The notes under the pieces: model-generated
Database searches by the model: none
What the model saw: the letters and a program-made list of their open reading frames with translations, nothing else
What the model was told of the DNA's origin: nothing
Assembly: GCA_039817415.1 (NCBI GenBank)
Contig: JBCBVV010000001.1
Span: 1 to 64,000 of the forward strand
DNA from: JALEFZ01 sp039817415
Lineage (GTDB): Bacteria > Bacteroidota > Bacteroidia > J057
Reading direction: 5' to 3'
Length of the DNA: 64,000 nucleotides
Translations under genes and position numbers: made by a program
Shown here: positions 51,249 through 60,200 of the stretch, piece after piece
Position numbering within the stretch: the first letter of the stretch is position 1
Layout of the letters: each line of letters opens with the position of its first letter

Positions 51249-52043
51249 TTATTGCTCTTCCGAAGACAACACTTTCATTTCTAGAATCCGAAAGGGTTGA
51301 TTCGGCATATCATACTTATTGGTGGGTAGTATCTCAATCTGATCAACAATGTTCATTCCTTTGAGAACCTCTCCGAAAATGGTGTATTCATTATCTAGTG
51401 AAGGAACACCACCTTTTGTGTAATAGGCCTTTTCCTGATGTGCGGGATATTTATAATCCTCAAACCCAACTGAATCCATGTATTGTACAAAATTCAGAGA
51501 GGTCCAGCCACTATCAAGTTGGCTCTTGTAGCTTTGATACAGCTGACTTTGCAGGACACCAGATCGATTCTCTTCTATTGAATCCAAACCTGCAACGGTC
51601 ATTCTTCGCCCAGTAACTATATAAAACTGACTGGAGGAAGATTTCCTTTTAGGATTTAATGAGGTATCCTTCCTTGCCATACCCAGTTTGCCATAAGTGT
51701 GGGCCATTGTATCAATGATCTCAGCTGGTAATTTATAACCCGCATCATAGGGTTTATCCCTATTGGTAGGGGGATAAGCATTTTTTGTCCTTGGATCTCC
51801 AGCTTGGATTACCAAGTGGTTAACAATCCTGTGAAACGCTTGTCCATCAAAAAAACCAGATTTAGCCAATTTGAGGAAGTTCTTCTTGTGAACAGGAGTT
51901 TCATCATATAGTTTGATGTAAACATCTCCTAGTTCAGTCCTCATGACCAATTCAGTGCCTGGGGGAATACTATTTTGTTTTTCACAGGAACAAAAGAGTA
52001 TTAATCCTAAAAATCCAAGCAAGCTATACAACCTACGATACAT
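51249..52043 (-). CDS. Cyclophilin-type peptidylprolyl isomerase lipoprotein
   Basis: The ATG at 52043 gives 264 residues and a lipoprotein signal (RRLYSLLGFLGLILFCSC). The cyclophilin core is visible: MRTELGDVYIKLYDETPVHK, NFLKLAKSGFFDGQAFHRIV and IQAGDP, SSSQFYIVTGRRM, and YTIFGEVLKGMNIVDQIEIL. Between the third and last parts is an insertion of about 60 residues (SLNFVQYMDSVGFEDYKYPA and neighbours) that is absent from simple cyclophilins. As an envelope lipoprotein it should assist folding of exported proteins. It is preceded by the GroES-like gene on the same strand, 92 bp away. Confidence 0.93.
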   Translation of the reverse strand: MYRRLYSLLGFLGLILFCSCEKQNSIPPGTELVMRTELGDVYIKLYDETPVHKKNFLKLAKSGFFDGQAFHRIVNHLVIQAGDPRTKNAYPPTNRDKPYDAGYKLPAEIIDTMAHTYGKLGMARKDTSLNPKRKSSSSQFYIVTGRRMTVAGLDSIEENRSGVLQSQLYQSYKSQLDSGWTSLNFVQYMDSVGFEDYKYPAHQEKAYYTKGGVPSLDNEYTIFGEVLKGMNIVDQIEILPTNKYDMPNQPFRILEMKVLSSEEQ

Positions 52044-52156
52044 ATAAACCAAAAGTTTTGGCAATTAGCAAAAAAATGTATTAAAATTTTTAGCATATCT
52101 ACAACCACAAAAAGTAAAATACTGATAACCAGACGAGTAGATTATGCTAAAAAAAT

Positions 52157-52534
52157 TTAGTCAAAGAGTTCCTCATCTCGCTCAACCATCAAAATGGCAT
52201 TCTGTGGAACGATGTAGAATTTAACACCTTCATACATCACCTCATAGGCTCCCTTCTGAAGGAATATGGCCAGGTCGCCTTCCTTTATTTGAAGAGGAAT
52301 ATATTTGATGTCCTCTTGAGGCTCCTTCCAAGGTTCGTGGTCCTCTGTAGCCACAGGAATTGGGTAACCAGGTCCTATTTTTATGACATAGCCACTTTGT
52401 ATATTCTCTTTCTCCAAAACACCAGGTGGAAGAAAGAGCCCACTGCTAGTTTTATCAGAATCAGTTTTGGGACGAATCAATACACGATCTCCAATGATGA
52501 TCAATTTGTCAAGATTCAACTGGGGTATTTCCAT
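52157..52534 (-). CDS. GroES-like co-chaperonin (Cpn10 fold), orphan
   Basis: A 125-residue protein with the Cpn10 signature GDRVLIRPKTDSDKTSSGLF, mobile-loop region ending in LPPG, the KIGPGYPIP segment, an insert of acidic residues (ATEDHEPWKEPQEDIKY) and the closing IKEGDLAIFLQKGAYEVMYE and YIVPQNAILMVE. The usual GroES is about 95 residues and sits beside groEL; no groEL is here and the length is about 30 residues greater, so this is a second, divergent Cpn10 paralogue seen in many Bacteroidota. Whether it caps GroEL is unknown. Confidence 0.9.
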   Translation of the reverse strand: MEIPQLNLDKLIIIGDRVLIRPKTDSDKTSSGLFLPPGVLEKENIQSGYVIKIGPGYPIPVATEDHEPWKEPQEDIKYIPLQIKEGDLAIFLQKGAYEVMYEGVKFYIVPQNAILMVERDEELFD

Positions 52535-52566
52535 AAATCAATTCCAGGTCAGATTAGTCGAGAATA

Positions 52567-52574
52567 CAAAGTTA
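52567..52574 (-). promoter_or_regulatory. Bacteroidota -7 box for the GroES-like gene
   Basis: On the minus strand TAACTTTG (TAnnTTTG) lies 32 nt before the ATG at 52534, giving a leader of about 25 nt. The -33 position carries TTCT rather than TTTG. Confidence 0.45.
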
Positions 52575-53090
52575 ACTCTTGGAAAATTATTTGAGAAACT
52601 TCGCTGAAAAGCTTGTAAAAATCTAGGTCCAGAGCGTTTCAGAATAGATTTATTCAACTCCTATTTAATTTTTCTTTCCGAATTTCTTCCTAACGCAGTA
52701 TCTCACACTAATTTTGTTCAACTTTTATTGATGCCATTAACTTTTTTAGTGACTTATTGTTGAAACATATATCTCAAGTATGAAGAAATTCAGAGATGAT
52801 ACTTGATATAGCTACTTGGGCAAGCCCCTCATTTCCAAATGAATATGCAGAAAGGATAAAAAAAAAGTAAAAATGTAAAGCAGATTGCAATTTTTTTTAT
52901 CTTCAACAGTCTATTTAGTAATTGTTAACGGTACATTGAATTTGTATTAGGGCGAAAACAAAAATATTTCAGCTAAATTGAGCTTGAAATTTGGATATTT
53001 AAGTAAGTTTTCGTGATATTTGTATCAAAGTTGGAACTCGAAGTCTTCTAGACTCTTAAAAATATACCTTAACGGCCAAAAATTGTGTTT

Positions 53091-53107
53091 TCATGGTTGT
53101 GCTGTAG
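53091..53107 (+). repeat. 17-bp exact dispersed repeat, copy 2
   Basis: TCATGGTTGTGCTGTAG, identical to 46207-46223. Its last three bases form the base of the terminator stem. Confidence 0.5.
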
Positions 53108-53144
53108 GGACGGCTCTGCGACAGAGCTTGTCCCTATTTTTTTT
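53105..53144 (+). terminator. Strong orphan rho-independent terminator
   Basis: TAGGGAC (53105-53111) pairs with GTCCCTA (53130-53136) and inside it GCTCTG (53113-53118) pairs with CAGAGC (53122-53127) around a CGA loop, followed by eight T (53137-53144). Confidence 0.88.
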
Positions 53145-53646
53145 GCCCGCCCCTCAAAGTTATTTTCTTCACAATCCTTCCTAATTCTTACATACCTACT
53201 TGATTCTCCTCTCTTCGAATGGCTTCGCCAGAAATCAAGCAAATGTATTTCGCCTTTTTAACAGATACGAACTATCAAAATATCCCTTGAAAAATAGTAT
53301 TCACTGGTTGATAATCAACGAATTCCATTTATTTCGCGACATTATGAACGTAATGTTACAAAATCTTACTTCTTACCCTTCTTTAGCCTGATTTTTGATC
53401 ATATTTAAACTCGCTCCAATCGTCGAGGCGTCATATGGTATATTTTTTTTGACCATTACGATCATTCCTTACAAGGTCGGCCCGATTTTTGAGCTTGGTA
53501 AGTAACTAGTTTTCAGGCTGTCCTTCATACGTTTCATACAATCATTGACGTTATAACTTCAACTGGCTAAGGGGTTAGGCAACAGAAGTCATAACTACAG
53601 TCATTTCAAGGGCATTCTGCTTGAGGGTTTATTAAGGAAAAAGGCA

Positions 53647-56600
53647 GTGTTTACAACATTTACATCTAAGAAAGGGTGGATATTCTTGTGCCTGATGTTT
53701 GTGGGACATTTTATGCTCGCACAAACGGCATCTCAATATCCAAGCATGCACCACTATCGGTATGCGACGGATCCAACCTATCAGCAATTGACTGATGCGT
53801 TGGAAGACTATATCTATCGCAACACCCTAAATGGTCAGACATTTACAGGACGACAGGTCAATACCATTCCTGTAGTAGTCCATGTTATGCACCTTCCTGA
53901 TGATGCCGAACCTGCCTATGGCACCTCAAACCCCACTGACTTTCAGATTCGCCGTGCCCTCGAGTGGATTAATTATGCCTTTAGAGATAGTGCCTTTTAT
54001 GAAGGTGGTCCTTATTACTCCAATGCTGTAGACCACGCCTATAACGATGATGGCACCCGAGTAGACTTGGGTGTGGATACGTATATCCAATTTCAGCTTG
54101 CTACCTCAGATCCTGATTCACAGAAAACAAACGGGATCCGCAGATACGCCACCAATCTTTCCAATTTTGAATACGAAGGCTATTGTACCGATGCTAATGG
54201 CCTCAGTCAGGAACAGGAATATTGCCTAAAATCCAATTCATGGGACAGTGAGAAGTATTTCAACATCTGGTTGGTCAACTCTATTTGCCAACTTGCTGGA
54301 GAAAACTGCAATACAGAAGGTTTTGCTTATGGCGGAAGTATGTCTGGTCTCCCACTTGATGGAATGGTCTTACAGACACAATACTGGGACACAACTTCTT
54401 ATAAAGTCTCCAAGGCCGTACATAATATTGGCCATTACCTAGGACTTTTCGACACCTATCTTAATGGGTGTGAGGAAACCATTTCAGATACAAGTGCTAA
54501 CAATTCCTGTTTGATTCTAGGTGACAAGGTTTGCGATACGCCACCTGATATGCTTCCTGGTGGGGGTTCCTGCTTCCCTGAGGTTCGTGTAAACAGCTGT
54601 ACAAATGATGCCCTTAGAGAAGGCTCCAAATACGATATTGATGTAGAGGATCTGTTTGAAAATTACATGGACACAGGTGATCCAAGATGTAAAAACAGCT
54701 TTACCGAAGGGCAAAGACAGCGTATGATAGCGACCCTAAATGCATCAAGAAGTAAGCTTCTATCTTCCTCAGGGCTGAAAAACTTCGTTACAGACCTTGG
54801 CATTTCACTCGTTAATTCTCCTGGACCTGTATTATGCGGGAATACCCTAAGCGCTCAAATCAACTTAAAAAACAGAGGCACGAGATCTATTCGTCAATTT
54901 AAGGTCGAGCTGTATATCGATGGTCAGTTCGAATCCGTGAAAGAATGGACTGGATCATTAGCCCCTGGAAATGTCTACAACCTCATTTTCCCTCCTAAAC
55001 AAGGATTGAGTTTTGGTGTACATTCTTATCGCTTCGTTCTGGTTGAGATCAACAATCGTAAGGAAGACGAAAATACCAATAATAACATCAGACAAAATCA
55101 GTTTGTCAACGTCAATCCCATCATGGTTCAGAGTAGATTTCCTTTCTGTACGGATTTTGATGCAGGTTTCCCCTTTAACTGGGCAACTGGTGATCTGGAT
55201 GGCGTGCTGAATTTTGAAACCTTTGATAACTTCACTTCCTGCATGGACAACCATGGAGAGAACTACTTAATGTATGCAAGTTCTTCTCGTTGGGACAATG
55301 GATTGGGTGTAGGAGCTGGGGCAAACGGTACCAGAGACCTACTCATCTCGCCCTTATTGGACTTCAGCCAAGAGAACAATGCTGTTTTAACTTTTGACGT
55401 CGCTCACAAACTATTAACCCCAGATAAAGCCCTCGATTTAAAAATCTATGTACTGCCTGATTGCGATGGTCTGCCTCAACAAGTTTTTCAGAAATCTGGT
55501 ACTGATTTAGAAACATCATCTACTCCAGCTGATCCTTCCATCATTGGATGGAAACCAGAAGATTGTAGTGATTGGAAGACCTTTAAAGTACCTCTAGGAA
55601 ACTATGCCGGTACGCAATTTAGAGTCCTTTTTGTAGTAACCTTAAACAGTAACTACAGCCAAAACTTCTACCTGGACAATATATGCTTTGATACGAGAGA
55701 AGTTTGTGAGCTTCCTACGATCATTCCTACTATCCCAGGAGAATATCGTCCAGACTTCTTCTGTACAGATAGCCTAGGGTGGACACACTATATGAAGCTA
55801 AAGGATGGCTCTCAGACGCCAGAGGATTTGTTGCTATTTTCTGTTAAACCTGCGAATCTCAGTAGCCAAGTGGATATCCCACTTTCTGAAGCGAAACTAA
55901 CAATAACTGACCGCAGAGGCCTACAAGGGCATGATATGCAGGGTTCTGCCCCATATGCTGAGAACCTTAAAGGTTGGCATGCCATGAGTCGTTATATGAC
56001 CATTTCTAAGGACGCTCAGCCTAGTGATAGTATGTTGGTTAGATTTTATTTTGACCAAAGAGACGTAGAAGATATGCGGGAAGCCATTTCCCCAGAAACA
56101 ATGAATGAAGTTGAGAATCTCATTTTCTATACCATAACCAGTGATGGAGACATGGCCTTAGCCAATGGGCATGAAAGCTTTACCAGCTCTGACTACACAG
56201 AGTTTAGAAACGAAGCACTCGATCCTGAAAAAGGATGGAAGTTAGAGGAGTTGGACAACTACTACGCCTCAACTGTGAAAGTAAACAAGGTATTTGCCTT
56301 GGGAGGTGGTACGGGAGGCTATGGCAACAGTTATGGTGCCTCATATCCAGTCATGCCTAAATATCTGGATGCCATTCAGAATGGAGCAGCTATGACAGTC
56401 GCTTGGGAAACTCAGATTGAGTATCTCACAGATCAGTTTGAGGTATATTATGCACGGGACAGTGTTAATTTCCGATTGCTGGAAACAGTGCCTGCTCAAC
56501 AAGCACCCCATGTATACTCTATCAATCACGACGAATTACAACGTGGTGATTACCAATACTTTGTAAAAATTCTCCACAAGGATGGCCTAGAGCTAATTTC

Positions 56601-56883
56601 GGATACAGTAAATAGTTTTTATGATCCGAGTTTGCTTGTAAAGGTTTACCCCAATCCTGCTGGAAATACAATTTCAGTAAAAGTCAATACTGAAATTGGC
56701 ACGGATATTTCATTTGGTATCTATGATGGTGCTGGCTACCGAAAGCTATTGGCTTATAAGTGGACAGCACTGGATGACAATGCAGTGGAACTTGATATTT
56801 CTTCTCTTCCGAATGGAATTTTCTTCTGTGTAATCCGGTTTGGAGAGATTGAGCACCGAGTGAAGCTCGTCAAACTAGACTGA
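53647..56883 (+). CDS. Secreted M43-like protein with inactivated catalytic motif and T9SS tail
   Basis: A 1,078-residue protein starting at GTG 53647 with signal peptide (GWIFLCLMFVGHFMLAQ). Residues about 70-370 match the pappalysin-like M43 metalloprotease module: VNTIPVVVHVMH, the GDKVCDTPPD segment, and the NYMD Met-turn with SFTEGQRQRM. But the zinc motif HExGHxxGxxH reads HNIGHYLGLFD (H259, N260, H263, D269): the catalytic Glu is Asn and the third His is Asp. The enzyme is very probably inactive. The rest has a CARDB-like unit (ISLVNSPGPVLCGNTLSAQI), a MAM/jelly-roll-like domain (PFNWATGDLDGVLNFETFDN, LLISPLLDFSQENN), and a C-terminal T9SS sorting domain ending in EHRVKLVKLD. Confidence 0.88.
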   Translation: MFTTFTSKKGWIFLCLMFVGHFMLAQTASQYPSMHHYRYATDPTYQQLTDALEDYIYRNTLNGQTFTGRQVNTIPVVVHVMHLPDDAEPAYGTSNPTDFQIRRALEWINYAFRDSAFYEGGPYYSNAVDHAYNDDGTRVDLGVDTYIQFQLATSDPDSQKTNGIRRYATNLSNFEYEGYCTDANGLSQEQEYCLKSNSWDSEKYFNIWLVNSICQLAGENCNTEGFAYGGSMSGLPLDGMVLQTQYWDTTSYKVSKAVHNIGHYLGLFDTYLNGCEETISDTSANNSCLILGDKVCDTPPDMLPGGGSCFPEVRVNSCTNDALREGSKYDIDVEDLFENYMDTGDPRCKNSFTEGQRQRMIATLNASRSKLLSSSGLKNFVTDLGISLVNSPGPVLCGNTLSAQINLKNRGTRSIRQFKVELYIDGQFESVKEWTGSLAPGNVYNLIFPPKQGLSFGVHSYRFVLVEINNRKEDENTNNNIRQNQFVNVNPIMVQSRFPFCTDFDAGFPFNWATGDLDGVLNFETFDNFTSCMDNHGENYLMYASSSRWDNGLGVGAGANGTRDLLISPLLDFSQENNAVLTFDVAHKLLTPDKALDLKIYVLPDCDGLPQQVFQKSGTDLETSSTPADPSIIGWKPEDCSDWKTFKVPLGNYAGTQFRVLFVVTLNSNYSQNFYLDNICFDTREVCELPTIIPTIPGEYRPDFFCTDSLGWTHYMKLKDGSQTPEDLLLFSVKPANLSSQVDIPLSEAKLTITDRRGLQGHDMQGSAPYAENLKGWHAMSRYMTISKDAQPSDSMLVRFYFDQRDVEDMREAISPETMNEVENLIFYTITSDGDMALANGHESFTSSDYTEFRNEALDPEKGWKLEELDNYYASTVKVNKVFALGGGTGGYGNSYGASYPVMPKYLDAIQNGAAMTVAWETQIEYLTDQFEVYYARDSVNFRLLETVPAQQAPHVYSINHDELQRGDYQYFVKILHKDGLELISDTVNSFYDPSLLVKVYPNPAGNTISVKVNTEIGTDISFGIYDGAGYRKLLAYKWTALDDNAVELDISSLPNGIFFCVIRFGEIEHRVKLVKLD

Positions 56884-57260
56884 TCACTGCAGGATTTGTC
56901 TATCTAAACTTACCAGCGCACACACCAAAAAGCTAAGGAAAGGACTTTCGATTCAGGATTGAATCAGAAAGAAGAGCTGTTTTTTCTTAAAAAACTTCTG
57001 AAATCTTACCCCACCATTTTCCGAAAGGTTTGGAGGGATAAAACTTGTTACCTTTGAGGATGATTTGGATAGGATTAATTTCCAATAATACAAAAGGTGG
57101 ATCGTTAAAAATTTAAGGAAAAATGCACGTTAGTGGGGGCTTTTGGCTTTTCATTTGTTTAGAGTAATGAAAAACATTGAAAGCTTTCGACCTGAAAAAC
57201 GGGTAATAAAGAATAAAATCCGAACCTAGTTAAGCAGCACCGGAAACTCAAGGCAACTAT
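56884..57260. other. Intergenic stretch upstream of the SprB-repeat adhesin
   Basis: This 377-bp spacer holds a possible terminator for the upstream gene (56945-56985) and a TACCTTTG at 57049-57056 that matches the -7 consensus TAnnTTTG, with TTTG at 57029-57032 (spacing 16 rather than 19). The leader to the adhesin start would then be about 200 nt. No ORF is credible. Confidence 0.4.
56945..56985 (+). terminator. Possible weak terminator after the M43-like gene
   Basis: GATTCA (56950-56955) pairs with TGAATC (56960-56965), extended by CTTT/AAAG, but the T-run (56980-56985) comes about 9 nt after the stem, so efficiency is doubtful. Confidence 0.35.
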
Positions 57261-60200
57261 TTGAAACTCCTAGACGCTATGCGCAACATCTGTACTGTCT
57301 TAAGACCTATCTATATATCCGTTATTGCCCAACTGTTTTTCATGACAGCTTGGATCAATCATGTAGATGCGTCGCACGTTATGGGGGCTGACATCACCTA
57401 CGAATGTATTTCTGGAGATACCTACAGGATACAACTCAAGGTGTATAGAAACTGTGGTGGGGCAACTCTGGCTGATAAATTGCCACTGGCCTTTTCCTCC
57501 CAATCATGCGGAGCTCCCATGCAAATCGACTCCGCCTTACGTACACAAATCCTTGACGTTTCGCCGCTCTGTGCTTCCCAACAACAACTGAGTAATTGTA
57601 TCAACCCAAACTTCCCTTTTCCGGGAGTAGAAGAACATACCTATGAACTTTTAATCACCTTTCCTCAGCAATGTACCGACTGGGTTGTAGGGTGGAGTTT
57701 GTGTTGTCGTGATCCGAGTGTAACCAATTCTATTATCCCATCCTTCTCTTCAACGAGGATTTATATCGAAGCTGGGATCAACAATACCATTCAAAATTGT
57801 AATACCTCTCCCAACTTCATCTCGAAGCCTGTTACTTATATATGTGACGGTCAGCCTGTACAGTTTAATTCAGGTGCAACAGAACCAGATGGAGACTCTT
57901 TGGTATTTGAATTGACTGACCCATTGGATGGAAACTATGTTTCTGCTCCTACCAATGTACCCTATGTATCAGGCTTTAATATCAACTATCCAGTTGCTAC
58001 GTCACCTGTCAACCAATTCCAATTCAATCAATCTTCAGGGCAATTTAATTTTGTTCCAAATGGCCTACAGAAAGGAATTGTAGCAGTAAGGGTAAATGAA
58101 TATAGAGATGGACAACTGATTGGCTACACCATGCGTGATATGCAATGGGTGGTTATTCCGTGCTTAAATCAATCTCCCATTATCCAGCCTCCTTCAAATA
58201 TTTCAGGAGGGGTTTTCAACAACAATACCTTCTCGGTTTGTGCGGGTGATGCCCTCTCTTTCGACCTCACTGGACTTGACCTAGATCCTGGGGACTCATT
58301 ATTTGTGAGCAACAACGTCAATGTAGCCATTCCTGGGGCTGCTGTAGGTCCAGTAGGTGCAAGCATAAACCCTTTGACCTATACCTTTAATTGGCCCACG
58401 ACCTTGGCCGATACAGGGACGTACTTTATTAGCTTCACCTATGAGGACAATGGCTGTCCCACCACAGGTAGATCCAGTGTGGGCTTTAATGTGATTGTAA
58501 GTGAAGGAACCATTCTTCCTCCTACAGACATTTTTTACTGTCCATCGATTACAACAAGCATTAACTTACAGGCTTCAACACCCAATACAGGCGGATCCTA
58601 TACTTGGTCCCCTACAGATAGCCTTTCTAATCCCAATATTGCTAACCCAGTTTTGAGTTTGCCGCCATCTGGTATAGCAGACTTAGTAGTTGTATATTCT
58701 CAACCGGGGACTTGTGATGTGATTGAACCCTTCCATATTGAACCGGAAGCCACTGTAAACCTTTCACCAGATACTGTCAGAATATGTAGCGGAGATTCCG
58801 CCCAACTGAATGCTAGCTTCAGCGTCAGTGGTCCTCCCGTAAACAATATTGACCTACAATGGAATCCCCCTCAAGGACTTAGCAGTACCGTTAGTCCCAC
58901 TCCTAGTGCCTCTCCAGGTGTTACTACCTTGTATACCGTTACCATTACTGCCCCTACACTCAACTGTAGCTATGAGGCAGATGTCTTGGTAATTGTTGAA
59001 GATGCACCTCAAATAGATCCTATTGCTGATGCGTTGATTTGTGCGGGGGATAGCGTCCAACTAACTGCAACGGGAAATTTCCTATCGGGAGCCACCCTTA
59101 GTTGGAGCCCAACACTAGGATTAAGTGATCCGACAATCTTGAATCCAATGGCTTCTCCTGGAAGCACAACGACCTATACCCTGACTGCCACCAATCAGTG
59201 TGGGAGCGATACAGAATCCAACCAAGTTACCGTCAATCAACCTCTGAACGTGGTTATTGCAGCTGATGACATCAGTTGTGCTGGAGGGAATGATGGTAGT
59301 GTAACTGCCTCAACCATAGGTGGAAGTACCAATCCAACCTATACGTGGACACCAGGATTGGGAGCAGGTCCTAGCTTCAATAACCTAACAGCTGGTACGT
59401 ACGTGGTTACGGCAGTGGATAATGCAGGATGTACGGATACAGACAGCGTTACCCTCGTGGAGCCATCGCCCCTTTCTTTGGCGATCAATAATGTCACCAA
59501 CATAAGTTGTTCAGGACTTGATGAGGGGATTATTGAGGTATTGGCGCAGGGTGGAACAGCTCCCTATGAGTACTCTTTGAACAATGCTTCCTTTGTATCG
59601 AGCGGAAACTTTATCACGCTCTTTGCTGGAACTTATAATATCACGGTAAGGGATGCCAACAATTGCCTCTTCGATTCAGGCCCCATTACGTTAACTGAAC
59701 CAGCCAATGGCGTTCAGGCGAATCTACTTTCAAGTACAGACGCAAGTTGTGGGTTAAGGGGGCAAATGACTGTATCTGGATCTGGGGGCTTAGGACCTTT
59801 GGCCTACTCTATTGATGGTGGAATCAACTTTCAGCCAACTGGATCTTTTATGAACCTTGACCCAGGCTTCTATACGGTTATTGTTCAGGATCAGAATGGC
59901 TGTTTTGCTACTGTTTCTGACACCATTCGTGAAATAGATCCTCCTATTGCGGTGATTGATTCGCTGAAGGATGTAAGCTGCTACGGCTTCAGTGATGGTG
60001 TGGTGAGAATTACGGTAAACCTAGGCTCACCTCCTTATTTGCTGGCATTGGATGGGGTAGCAACCCCAGATACATTCTTTAACAATCTTTCTGCTGGCTA
60101 TCACTTTTTCCAGGTGGAAGATGGGCAGTCATGTAAATATGGACTCGTATTTTTCATTGATGAGCCAGACTCTCTTTATGGACAAGTGGTCAACCAGACA

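Larger units (their letters stand above)
53025..53144 (+). ncRNA. Candidate small RNA ending in an orphan terminator
   Basis: The strong terminator at 53105-53144 follows no plus-strand gene within 500 bp. Upstream there is a promoter-like pair, TTTG near 52991 and GATATTTG near 53018 (one mismatch from TAnnTTTG, spacing about 21 rather than 19). A transcript of about 110-120 nt would include the 17-bp word at 53091-53107. The 5' end is approximate. Confidence 0.4.
52535..53646. other. 1.1-kb AT-rich spacer with an orphan terminator
   Basis: This is the longest non-coding stretch of the window. The first part holds the GroES-like gene promoter (52567-52574). Between 52600 and 53090 it is very AT-rich with no ORF. 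A complete terminator stands at 53105-53144 with no plus-strand gene ending before it, so a short transcript is likely. From 53145 to 53646 there is only a 63-codon frame without coding character. The promoter of the M43-like gene should lie near its end but no TAnnTTTG box was found. Confidence 0.5.

Noticed and set aside
53200..53391. 63-codon frame in the large spacer
   Set aside because: AT-rich random-looking sequence with no conserved features; it starts after the orphan terminator without a visible promoter.
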